18,120 nucleotides of DNA from Caulobacteraceae bacterium (GTDB lineage: Bacteria > Pseudomonadota > Alphaproteobacteria > Caulobacterales > Caulobacteraceae). A program made the translations under genes and the position numbers. Under the pieces are notes generated by a model, which saw only the letters and a list, made by a program, of their open reading frames with translations, was not told the DNA's origin and searched no databases. The stretch lies in assembly GCA_947456005.1 (NCBI GenBank), contig CANGRP010000014.1:1-18120 (forward strand), read 5' to 3'. The first letter of the stretch is position 1, and every line of letters begins with the position of its first letter. Shown here piece after piece: positions 7,862 to 14,524 of this stretch.

Positions 7862-7885
7862 TCCAGTGTGAACATAAAAGGAACA

Positions 7886-9295
7886 ATGGAAGGATCCGCT
7901 CCCGTGACCTACCTCCTCCCTGAACCGGACCTGCGCTGGGGGCGGCGTATTCCGGCGGCCTCCTTTCTGGCGCGCCCACCCTGGCTTGGCGCCCTCATCG
8001 CGGCCGTGACCCTTGGGCTCGCAGGGGCCGCAGCGGCCTCCGAGCCGCCCGAGCTGTCAGTCTTCTCCAAGCCCCCGCCGGCGGCTGTCATCGACCGGCC
8101 TCTGGAGGCGGACAGGCCCAGCCAGACCCTGGGCCTCGCCCGGATTTCCGCGTCGATCCGACACGGTTCGCCCTACGCCCTTGTTCTTTGGGGACGAAAA
8201 TGCGCGCCGGACAGCCTCGTGACCTGGGACGAGGCCAACGACGCGTTCGAGAAGACCGAGGTGGATGACCGGATCTTCCACGAAACCCTATCCGGACTCG
8301 GCTTCCGGGTGGCGGGGGATCCTACCGACCTCTTCCGGGACGCCGAGGCCCCGGCGGGTGACCTCCAGGTCGGGGGCCTGATCACCGACTACAGCTTTTC
8401 GGTCTGCGGCGGCTTCATGCCGGGAGAGCAGAAGCTCGACATTGAGACGGCCATCGGCACCGGCGCGGGGCAGATGACCGTGGAGTGGCAGATTCACGCC
8501 CCCGCCCTGTCCCGGACCATCGCCCGGATCCGCACCACCGTCAGGGTCGAGACCGCCAACCCGGTCATCAACGCCCCCGTAGCGATCGACCAGGCCCTGC
8601 TGCGGGACAGCCTGCGCGCCCTCGCCGCCGACGAGGGGTTCCGCAAGACGGTCACGACTCCCATCCGTGCGGCTTCAGGCCTTGTGGAGCCCCAGCCTGG
8701 CGAACCCTTGCGGCTCGCGCCGGGCAGGGCGCCGGCGAGCATACCCGACGCGCACAGGGCGGTGGCGGCGGTGATGACCGGCGCCAGCCTGGGCACCGCC
8801 TTCCTGGTCTCGGACCAGGGGTATCTGCTGACGAACCGGCACGTGGTGGGCTCCACCCGCCTGCTGAAGCTGCGCTGGTCCGATGGCTCAGAGAGCATCG
8901 GCGAGGTCATCCGTTCGGACGCAGGCCGCGACGTGGCGCTGATCCGAACCGACCCCCGGCCGGGGCCTGTCCTGCGGCTGCGGAGCGAACCTGTCCGGCA
9001 GGGCGAGACCGTCTTCGCCCTGGGAACCCCGATGGAGACGCGGCTTCAGGGCACCCTGACCCGAGGCGTGATCTCAGCCAGCCGGACCCTGGCCGGATAC
9101 CGCTTCATACAGAGCGACGCCGCGGTGAACCCCGGCAACAGCGGCGGGCCCCTCCTGGATGAGTCCGGTCGGGTCGTGGCCATGACGGTCTCCCGCTATG
9201 CCTCGGAACCCACCGACCGCATCCAGGGGCTCAACTTCTTCATTCCCATTGAGGACGCCCTCAGCTTTCTGGCGCTGACCCTCGAGCCGCGGTAG
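7886..9295 (+). CDS. Secreted trypsin-like serine protease with unrecognised N-terminal domain
   Basis: A 469-residue protein from the ATG at 7886. A hydrophobic stretch (about 33-51: WLGALIAAVTLGLAGAAAA) after a basic segment is a signal peptide or membrane anchor. Residues about 60-260 form a domain I do not recognise, with two cysteines (106 and 174) that could form a disulfide in the periplasm. Residues about 295-465 are an S1 protease of the DegP/HtrA type: LTNRHVV (H319), GRDVALI (D349) and NPGNSGGPLL (S419). No PDZ domain follows, unlike classical DegP. The start is ambiguous. The ATG has AAAAGGAA just before it; a GTG at 7904 has the stronger GGAAGGA nine bases upstream; a GTG at 7868 has none. 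The protein probably acts on periplasmic substrates, but its role is unknown. Confidence 0.85.
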   Translation: MEGSAPVTYLLPEPDLRWGRRIPAASFLARPPWLGALIAAVTLGLAGAAAASEPPELSVFSKPPPAAVIDRPLEADRPSQTLGLARISASIRHGSPYALVLWGRKCAPDSLVTWDEANDAFEKTEVDDRIFHETLSGLGFRVAGDPTDLFRDAEAPAGDLQVGGLITDYSFSVCGGFMPGEQKLDIETAIGTGAGQMTVEWQIHAPALSRTIARIRTTVRVETANPVINAPVAIDQALLRDSLRALAADEGFRKTVTTPIRAASGLVEPQPGEPLRLAPGRAPASIPDAHRAVAAVMTGASLGTAFLVSDQGYLLTNRHVVGSTRLLKLRWSDGSESIGEVIRSDAGRDVALIRTDPRPGPVLRLRSEPVRQGETVFALGTPMETRLQGTLTRGVISASRTLAGYRFIQSDAAVNPGNSGGPLLDESGRVVAMTVSRYASEPTDRIQGLNFFIPIEDALSFLALTLEPR

Positions 9296-9309
9296 TCGTC
9301 AGGCAACGA

Positions 9310-9330
9310 CGCCGGGCCGCCCCTCCGGCG
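9310..9330 (+). repeat. GC-rich inverted repeat between protease and ggt genes
   Basis: CGCCGG (9310-9315) and CCGGCG (9325-9330) form a 6-base stem with a nine-base loop in the 56-base gap between the two genes. No run of T follows, so it is not a standard intrinsic terminator. It could be an mRNA stabiliser, or chance in GC-rich DNA. Confidence 0.25.
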
Positions 9331-9351
9331 CACAAACCCGGAGCCTGGCCC

Positions 9352-11118
9352 ATGCTGCGACGCACCTTCCTCGCCACCCTGCCTGGGCTCGCCGCGGCTG
9401 GCGGGGCCCTGGCCCAGAGCCGCGAGGCCAACCCCAACCGGAACCGGCCGGACGTGGGTCCAGGGGACCGTATCGACGGCGCCACCTTCGCCAGCCGGAG
9501 CGCCGCCTGGGGCGTGCGGGGCGCGGCGGCGACCGCCCATCCCCTGGCCACACAGACCGCCATCGACATCCTCAGGAAGGGCGGCTCCGCCGTGGACGCC
9601 GCCATCGCGGCCAACGCCGTCCTGGGCTTCGTGGAGCCGATCGCCTGCGGGATCGGGGGAGACGCCTTCGCCATGCTCTGGGACCCGCGGACACGGCGGG
9701 TGGAGGGGTTGAACGGATCAGGGCGGAGCCCAAAGGGACTGAGCCTGCAGACCGTGAGGGCCCGTGCGGTCAAGGGACTGATCCCCTCCTTTGGCGCGAT
9801 CTCGGTCAGCGTCCCCGGCGCCGTCGACGCCTGGTGGACCCTGCACCAGCGCTACGGGAAGCTGCCCTGGAAGGACCTGCTGGCGCCCGCCGCCGCCCTC
9901 GCCCGGGAGGGCGTCCCGGTCAGCCAGAACGTCGCCTACTATCTGGCCCGGTCCCTGCGCAACTTCAGCCGTCCCGGCGCCGGAATCGAGGAGATCGAGA
10001 ACTTCCGGCGCACCTGGGCCCCCGGGGGACGCGCGCCCGTCGAGGGCGAGGTCTTCGCCAACCCGGACCTGGCCCGGACCTACGACCTGATCGCGGCCGG
10101 CGGGCGCGACGCCTTCTATGAAGGTGAGATCGCCGAACGGATCGAAGGCTACTTCAAGCGGATCGGCGGCTGGATGACCCGGGCGGACCTCGCCGCGCAC
10201 CGCACCCGCTGGGACGCCCCCCGCCAGACCCTCTACCGGGGCGTCGAGGTCTTCGGCCTTTCGCCCAACACCCAGGGCCTTTCGACCCTGCAGATCCTCA
10301 ACATGATGGAGACCTTCGACATCGCCGGCATGGGCTTCCAGTCCCCGGCCGCCATCCATCACGGGGTCGAAGCCAAGCGCCTGGCTTTCGAGGACCGGGC
10401 CCGGTACTTCGCCGACCCTGACTTCGCCAGGATTCCCACAGACTGGCTGTTGTCCAAGGACTACGCCGCCGAGCGGGCGCGGCGAATCCGCCCTGACGCC
10501 ATCCTTTCAGACCTGCGCCCGGGCCAGGCGCCCTCCCGGGGCGACACCACCTATTTCTGCACGGCGGACGCGGACGGCATGATGGTCTCCTTCATCCAGT
10601 CCAACTACCGGGGGATGGGATCGGGACTGGCGCCGGACGGCCTGGGATTCATGCTCCAGAACCGCGGCGAACTCTTCGCCCTGCAGGACGGTCATCCCAA
10701 CCTCTACGCCCCCGGCAAGCGGCCCTTCCAGACGATCATTCCGGGCTTTGCGGTCCGCGACGGCGCGCCCTGGCTGGCCTTCGGCGTCATGGGCGGCGAC
10801 ATGCAGCCCCAGGGACAGGCCCAGATCCTGTCCAACATGGTCGACTTCAAGCTCGGCGTTCAGGAGGCGGGAGACGCCCCCCGCTGGCGTCACGAGGGCT
10901 CTCCGGAACCCACTGGGGAGGCCGCCCGTCCCGGCGCGGGCCTCCTCCGGCTGGAGCGCGGCGTCCCGCAGGCGACCCGCGCGGCCCTTGTCGCCCTCGG
11001 TTGGCCGATCGGCGAAAGCGACGGCGGCTTCGGGGGCTACCAGGCCATCGAGCGATGGCCCGGCCGGTACGCTGCGGCTACGGAGATGCGCAAGGATGGC
11101 GTCGCCCTGGCCTGGTAG
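9352..11118 (+). CDS. ggt: Gamma-glutamyltransferase family protein with Tat-like signal
   Basis: A 588-residue N-terminal nucleophile hydrolase of the gamma-glutamyltransferase family, which cleaves or transfers the gamma-glutamyl group of glutathione and related amides. The leader MLRRTFLATLPGLAAAGGALAQS has a twin-arginine-like RRTFL motif and an AQ-S cleavage site, so export to the periplasm is likely. Family landmarks are GGSAVDAAIAANAVLGFVEP (78-97) and GIGGDAFAM (100-108). GDTTYFCTADADG (397-409) contains the presumed self-cleaving nucleophile Thr399. VMGGDMQPQGQAQ (479-491) includes the oxyanion-hole glycine pair. The TTYF and GGDMQPQG forms are those of the bacterial subgroup that also contains cephalosporin acylase-like proteins, so true glutathione activity is not certain. 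GGAG (9340-9343) is placed eight bases before the ATG. Confidence 0.9.
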   Translation: MLRRTFLATLPGLAAAGGALAQSREANPNRNRPDVGPGDRIDGATFASRSAAWGVRGAAATAHPLATQTAIDILRKGGSAVDAAIAANAVLGFVEPIACGIGGDAFAMLWDPRTRRVEGLNGSGRSPKGLSLQTVRARAVKGLIPSFGAISVSVPGAVDAWWTLHQRYGKLPWKDLLAPAAALAREGVPVSQNVAYYLARSLRNFSRPGAGIEEIENFRRTWAPGGRAPVEGEVFANPDLARTYDLIAAGGRDAFYEGEIAERIEGYFKRIGGWMTRADLAAHRTRWDAPRQTLYRGVEVFGLSPNTQGLSTLQILNMMETFDIAGMGFQSPAAIHHGVEAKRLAFEDRARYFADPDFARIPTDWLLSKDYAAERARRIRPDAILSDLRPGQAPSRGDTTYFCTADADGMMVSFIQSNYRGMGSGLAPDGLGFMLQNRGELFALQDGHPNLYAPGKRPFQTIIPGFAVRDGAPWLAFGVMGGDMQPQGQAQILSNMVDFKLGVQEAGDAPRWRHEGSPEPTGEAARPGAGLLRLERGVPQATRAALVALGWPIGESDGGFGGYQAIERWPGRYAAATEMRKDGVALAW

Positions 11119-11139
11119 GGCCTCTGGCGCCTGCCCCGC

Positions 11140-11394
11140 CTAGAAGTCGTCTTCCATGAGCGAGCGGAAATGCTCGAAGATTTCCGCCGCCCGGGCCTCT
11201 CCCGTGGGGGGCGGCCCGGTGACGGCGTCCTCCGCCGGACCGGAGTCCGACCCGGCGACAGGCTCGGCCCCGACGCCGGCGAGCCGGCCCATGACGAGAC
11301 CGTTCTGGACGAGCAGCAGGGGCTCTCCTGCGGCGAGGCCGGCAAGGATCTGGGCCACCCGGGGAGGAAGATCATCAAGGTCGATCTGCTTCAT
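11140..11394 (-). CDS. Small Phd/YefM-like protein, orphan
   Basis: An 84-residue acidic protein. The first 40 residues (MKQIDLDDLPPRVAQILAGL, then AAGEPLLLVQNGLVMGRLAG) have the pattern of Phd/YefM antitoxins: a beta-alpha start, an xAGE turn and a strand ending in a G-x-V/L-x-x-R-L motif. The middle is a Gly/Pro/Ala-rich linker, and the C-terminus (AAEIFEHFRSLMEDDF) could be a helix. No toxin gene is adjacent: the neighbours are ggt, convergent and 21 bases away, and a divergent MAPEG gene. It may be a stray antitoxin-fold regulator or simply a conserved small protein. A G-rich AGGGGG lies just before the ATG at 11394. The reading frame is the only plausible one in this segment. Confidence 0.6.
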   Translation of the reverse strand: MKQIDLDDLPPRVAQILAGLAAGEPLLLVQNGLVMGRLAGVGAEPVAGSDSGPAEDAVTGPPPTGEARAAEIFEHFRSLMEDDF

Positions 11395-11402
11395 CGCCCC
11401 CT

Positions 11403-11430
11403 ACTCTAGCCCGGCCCGGCCCTTCGGCAA
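11403..11430 (-). promoter_or_regulatory. Candidate promoter for the Phd-like gene
   Basis: Read on the minus strand, TTGCCGA (11430-11424), a 13-base spacer and GCTAGAGT (11410-11403) resemble the Caulobacter housekeeping consensus TTGACGS-N10-14-GCTANAWC (5 of 7 and 6 of 8 matches). Transcription would start almost at the ATG (11394), giving a leaderless or nearly leaderless mRNA. The match is by eye only. The rest of the 150-base gap (11395-11544) shows nothing clear apart from the ribosome site of the MAPEG gene. Confidence 0.35.
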
Positions 11431-11544
11431 GACGGCAGGTCGACGACAGACGGCGCAGCCCGGCCAGGCGATCGGCGCTTCGGACATGGACGCGGAGGCG
11501 GGAAGAGGCGACACTCCGACCTTGAGACTCCGGAGGCGACGCCC

Positions 11545-11946
11545 ATGGACCTGATCCCCGCCGGCCACGCCCTGGCCCTCTGGAGCGCCCTGCACATCCT
11601 GTTGCTGCTGGGCCTGTCCCTCCTTGTGGTGCGCCAGCGCCGCCGCCACGGCGTAGCCCTGGGCGACGGCGGGGTGCCGGAACTGGCCTGTGCCATCCGC
11701 GCCTTCGGCAACGCCACGGAATACATCCCCATGGGCCTGGTCGGCCTTGCCGCCCTGACCTTGGCGGGGGCCCCTGCGCTTGCGGTCCATCCCGCGGGGC
11801 TCGTCCTGTTCGGCGGCCGCCTCGCCCACGCCATCGGCCTCTCTCGGTCCGGCGAAGCCTCGCCCCTCAGGGCGGCGGGGGTGGCGGCCACATGGGGCGC
11901 GTACATCTACCTGGCGGTCGCCCTCCTCTTCTACGCCCTGCCCTGA
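11545..11946 (+). CDS. MAPEG family membrane protein
   Basis: A 133-residue protein with four hydrophobic segments (about 8-29, 60-78, 80-96 and 108-131) and the MAPEG signature RAFGNATEYIPMGL (52-65) after a basic cytoplasmic loop (RQRRRHG). MAPEG proteins are small membrane enzymes, often glutathione S-transferases or peroxidases in detoxification and eicosanoid-like chemistry. Many bacterial ones have no assigned reaction. Its nearness to a gamma-glutamyltransferase gene could hint at glutathione metabolism, but the genes are not in one operon. CGGAGG (11531-11536) sits eight bases before the ATG. Confidence 0.88.
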   Translation: MDLIPAGHALALWSALHILLLLGLSLLVVRQRRRHGVALGDGGVPELACAIRAFGNATEYIPMGLVGLAALTLAGAPALAVHPAGLVLFGGRLAHAIGLSRSGEASPLRAAGVAATWGAYIYLAVALLFYALP

Positions 11947-11988
11947 GGCCGACGCCGCCCGCTTGCCCCGGCGGCGCCGGGCGGCCAT

Positions 11989-13329
11989 ATGGCGTCCATG
12001 AGCACCGAACTGTCCACAGACCTTGTCGCCGCCGCCCTCAGGGCGGGGGCGGACGCCGCCGAGGCCATCGAGGCCGAACACCAGGCCCTGTCGGTCACCG
12101 TACGTCACGGCGGGCTGGAGGAGGTCGAGCGCGAGGAGTCCCGGGACCTGAGCCTTCGGGTCTTCGTCGGCAAGCGGCATGCGACGGTCTCCGGCTCCGA
12201 CATCACCCCCGATGGCCGCGCACGGCTGGTGGAGCGGGCGGTCGCCATGGCCCGCCTCGCGCCGGAGGATCCCTGGTCCGGCCTGGTCGAAGCCGGGGCG
12301 CTAGCGCGCGGCCCCCACCCCGCCCTCGACCTCTTCGATCCCGCCGATCCCGACCCCGAGACCCTAGAGGCCCTCGCCCGGGAGGCGGAGGCCGCCGCCC
12401 TGGATATGCCGCGCATCGCCAACTCCGACGGCGGCTCGGCCTCCTCGTCCCGCTCGGTCTGGCGCCTGGCGACTTCCAACGGCTTCTTCGGCGAACACCG
12501 GGCGACGGGATTTCATGTCGGGGCCGCCGTCATCGCCGGCGAGGGCGAGGGCATGGAGAGCGGCTATGACGGCCTTTCCCGTCGCTGGTTTGCGGACCTG
12601 CCATCACCGGAACAGGTCGGCCGGGAGGCGGCCCGCCGGGCGGCATCCCGCCTCGGCGCACGCAAGATCGCCTCAACCACCGCGCCGGTCATCTTCGAGA
12701 ACCGGATCGCCACCTCGCTCATCGGCCCCTTCCTTGGCGCCATCAGCGGGCCTTCGGTCGCCCGCGGGGTCTCCTTCCTGAAGGATCGCCTCGGCCAGGC
12801 CGTCTTCGCCCCTGGGGTGAACCTGATCGACGACCCTCACCGACCCCGAGGCCTGGGCTCCTCACCCTTCGATGATGAGGGCGCCATGAACCGGCGCACC
12901 GCCCTGGTGGACAAGGGCGTACTGACCACCTGGCTCCAGAACGCCGCCTCGGCGCGGCAACTCGGCATGGCCCTGACCGGACATGCGTCCAGGGGATCCG
13001 CAGGCCCCGCAGGTGTGGGCATATCCAACCTGACCCTTGAGCCCGGGGACCGCGACCTCGCCGGCCTGATGTCAGACGCCGGGACCGGGCTGCTGGTGAC
13101 CTCCATGTTCGGCCCCTCGCTGAACGCCAATACGGGCGACTGGTCGGTCGGGTGCTCGGGCTTCTGGTTCGAGAACGGGGAGATCGCCTACCCGGTCTCG
13201 GAGATCACCGTGGCGGGCGCCCTGCCCGATATCTACGCACGTCTGATCCCGGGCTCTGACCTGGAGCTCCGCGGTTCCGCCAACGCTCCCTCCCTGCTGG
13301 TCGACAATCTGTCGATCGCCGGCAAATAG
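11989..13329 (+). CDS. pmbA: Metalloprotease-family protein PmbA/TldE
   Basis: A 446-residue member of the TldD/PmbA family (443 if the ATG at 11998 is used; neither has a clear ribosome site). TldD and TldE form a heterodimeric zinc protease that degrades small proteins or peptides and helps process microcin-type peptides and the CcdA antitoxin. This protein lacks the HExxxH zinc motif of TldD, as expected for the TldE/PmbA partner. Family landmarks are the N-terminal half with SLRVFVGKRHATVSGSD, the central APVIFENRIATSLIGPFLGAI (roughly 226-247), the SSPFDDEGAMNRRT segment and the C-terminal GCSGFWFENGEIAYPVSEITVAG. No tldD is in the window. It is 42 bases after the MAPEG gene and precedes the lipid A locus, an association often seen in alphaproteobacteria. 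Confidence 0.93.
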   Translation: MASMSTELSTDLVAAALRAGADAAEAIEAEHQALSVTVRHGGLEEVEREESRDLSLRVFVGKRHATVSGSDITPDGRARLVERAVAMARLAPEDPWSGLVEAGALARGPHPALDLFDPADPDPETLEALAREAEAAALDMPRIANSDGGSASSSRSVWRLATSNGFFGEHRATGFHVGAAVIAGEGEGMESGYDGLSRRWFADLPSPEQVGREAARRAASRLGARKIASTTAPVIFENRIATSLIGPFLGAISGPSVARGVSFLKDRLGQAVFAPGVNLIDDPHRPRGLGSSPFDDEGAMNRRTALVDKGVLTTWLQNAASARQLGMALTGHASRGSAGPAGVGISNLTLEPGDRDLAGLMSDAGTGLLVTSMFGPSLNANTGDWSVGCSGFWFENGEIAYPVSEITVAGALPDIYARLIPGSDLELRGSANAPSLLVDNLSIAGK

Positions 13330-13351
13330 AACCCTCTCCGGAGCGACTTCG

Positions 13352-13367
13352 GGGGTCGTGATACCCC
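13352..13367 (+). repeat. Small hairpin after pmbA
   Basis: GGGGT (13352-13356) and ACCCC (13363-13367) form a 5-base stem with a six-base loop just after the pmbA stop. No T-run follows, so a terminator is only a weak possibility. A perfect 8-base palindrome TGACGTCA follows at 13370-13377. Confidence 0.25.
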
Positions 13368-13446
13368 TCTGACGTCAATCCTGGCATGGAAGAACCCCAA
13401 ACGGGTGAATTCCAGGAAGGGTCCACTGATCCTTAACCCCTGCGGG

Positions 13447-13454
13447 CCTATATC
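13447..13454 (+). promoter_or_regulatory. Candidate -10 element for the DUF4170 gene
   Basis: CCTATATC matches seven of eight positions of the Caulobacter -10 consensus GCTANAWC. It lies about 35 bases before the ATG, leaving room for a start site and the AGGAG ribosome site (13477-13481). No good -35 partner is visible, so this is tentative. The rest of the 160-base gap (13330-13489) holds only the small hairpin and palindrome noted after pmbA. Confidence 0.35.
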
Positions 13455-13489
13455 CCCCGGGAAGGAAAGGGATTTCAGGAGTCGAACGC

Positions 13490-13738
13490 ATGCCCCATCG
13501 CCAGCTGCTTCACCTCGTCATCGGCGGCGAGCTCGTTGACGTCGACACGGTCGAGTTCCGCGACCTCTCGAAGATCGACCTGGTCGGCGCCTACGCCAGC
13601 TACCAGGAGGCGGTCGACGCCTGGCGGGCCAAGGCCCAGTCGACGGTGGACAACGCCCTGATGCGCTACTTCATCATCCACGCCCACAAGCTGCTGGACC
13701 CGGACTCGGACGAACACGCCGACGACCACGCCCACTGA
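13490..13738 (+). CDS. DUF4170 family protein
   Basis: An 82-residue cytosolic protein with the DUF4170 pattern: LLHLVIGGEL at the start, VEFRDLSKIDLVGAYASYQ in the middle and DAWRAKAQSTVDNALMRYF followed by HKLLDPD. The last twelve residues are rich in Asp and His and could bind metal. The family is largely confined to alphaproteobacteria and recurs beside Kdo and lipid A genes (msbA, waaA, lpxK), as here; its function is unknown. AGGAG (13477-13481) lies eight bases before the ATG. The stop is one base from the stop of the convergent phosphatase gene. Confidence 0.92.
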   Translation: MPHRQLLHLVIGGELVDVDTVEFRDLSKIDLVGAYASYQEAVDAWRAKAQSTVDNALMRYFIIHAHKLLDPDSDEHADDHAH

Positions 13739-13739
13739 G

Positions 13740-14405
13740 CTACTCGCGGCGCAAAAGGATCTCCGTCAGGGCCCGGCCCCACATGTTCGACCGGAAGTCC
13801 GCCTTGATGGCGTCCGGGTCGTAGGCCGGGCTGTCCACCCACTCCAGGAAGGTCTGGCCGGCCGCCTCGCCCTCGGCGAGGTAGCGCTCGAAGGTATAGT
13901 CCAGAACGCCGGTCTTGCCCGCCTTCACGTGCAGGTACTTCAGGCTGAGCTGGGCCAGGGCCTCGCGGATCGGCACACCCTTCCTGAAGTGCAGGTAGAG
14001 CACGCTCATGATCCCCGCCCGGTCCGCCCCCGACTTGCAATGCATGAGGGCGGGGTACTCCAGGCTTTCGAACAAGGCCTTGGCGCCGTGAACCCGGGCA
14101 CGGCTCGGGACCTCCCTTGAGGTGATGGTGAAGTCCACAAGGTTCAGGCCGAGGCGCGCGCAGGCATCCTTCTCCAGGGCGTAGAAACTGGCGTCGAACC
14201 CGCCGCGCAGGTTGACCACCGTGCGGATCCCGCGCGCCTTCCACGCCTCAAGCTGGAACGGCCAGGGCTGGTTGGCCCGGTAAAGTTCCTCTGACACCGC
14301 ATGGGCGTTGGAGAAGCGCAGGCGCAGGAAGGCGTGGTCCTTGAGCAGATAGTCAAGGTAGGCGCGCCGCCGCCCCTTCGGCGTGGTGAGGTCATAGTCC
14401 GCCAA
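13740..14405 (-). CDS. Dual-specificity / tyrosine phosphatase-like protein
   Basis: A 221-residue protein with a cysteine phosphatase loop HCKSGADRAG (122-131): Cys123 is the nucleophile and Arg129 the phosphate-binding arginine of the CX5R motif. Upstream, LYRANQPWPFQLEAWKARGIRTVVNLRGG (41-69) is the usual lead-in of the dual-specificity group, and the Asp before the loop may be D91. The C-terminal 80 residues are less familiar. Start choice: there is no ATG at the right place, but a TTG at 14405 has AGGAG (14417-14413) seven bases upstream, a strong case for a TTG start. The gene is inverted between the DUF4170 gene and msbA. The substrate could be a protein tyrosine, or a lipid or sugar phosphate of the envelope; the neighbourhood hints at the latter but does not show it. 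Confidence 0.88.
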   Translation of the reverse strand: MADYDLTTPKGRRRAYLDYLLKDHAFLRLRFSNAHAVSEELYRANQPWPFQLEAWKARGIRTVVNLRGGFDASFYALEKDACARLGLNLVDFTITSREVPSRARVHGAKALFESLEYPALMHCKSGADRAGIMSVLYLHFRKGVPIREALAQLSLKYLHVKAGKTGVLDYTFERYLAEGEAAGQTFLEWVDSPAYDPDAIKADFRSNMWGRALTEILLRRE

Positions 14406-14429
14406 GACGGGGCTCCTGAGTCGGCCTCC

Positions 14430-14458
14430 TATCTAGGGCGCCGGCGCCGCACCGCAAA
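14430..14458 (-). promoter_or_regulatory. Candidate promoter for the phosphatase gene, with palindromic spacer
   Basis: On the minus strand, TTTGCGG (14458-14452), a 14-base spacer and CCTAGATA (14437-14430) fit the Caulobacter housekeeping consensus TTGACGS-N10-14-GCTANAWC at 5 of 7 and 6 of 8 positions. The start site would fall just ahead of the AGGAG ribosome site and TTG start. The spacer contains a perfect 12-base palindrome GGCGCCGGCGCC (14437-14448). By eye only. Confidence 0.4.
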
Positions 14459-14499
14459 GCCCGCCGACATCGGGCTCCCGGGCGACATCTTGACTTCCC

Positions 14500-14513
14500 C
14501 GGCCCAAGGGCCG
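14500..14513. repeat. Perfect dyad just upstream of msbA
   Basis: CGGCCC-AA-GGGCCG is an inverted repeat with 6-base arms, ending 11 bases before the msbA ATG, where a ribosome site would be expected. A TTGACT (14490-14495) lies just upstream of it, but no matching -10 is seen. It may be an operator or an mRNA hairpin that limits msbA translation. Confidence 0.35.
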
Positions 14514-14524
14514 ACCCCAGCACG

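Noticed and set aside
11140..11946. A toxin-antitoxin pair made of the Phd-like gene and the MAPEG gene
   Set aside because: The genes diverge across 150 bases and the second is a clear MAPEG membrane protein, not a toxin.
14490..14518. TTGACT upstream of msbA as a full promoter
   Set aside because: No acceptable -10 sits at 10-18 bases from it, so only the dyad there is reported.
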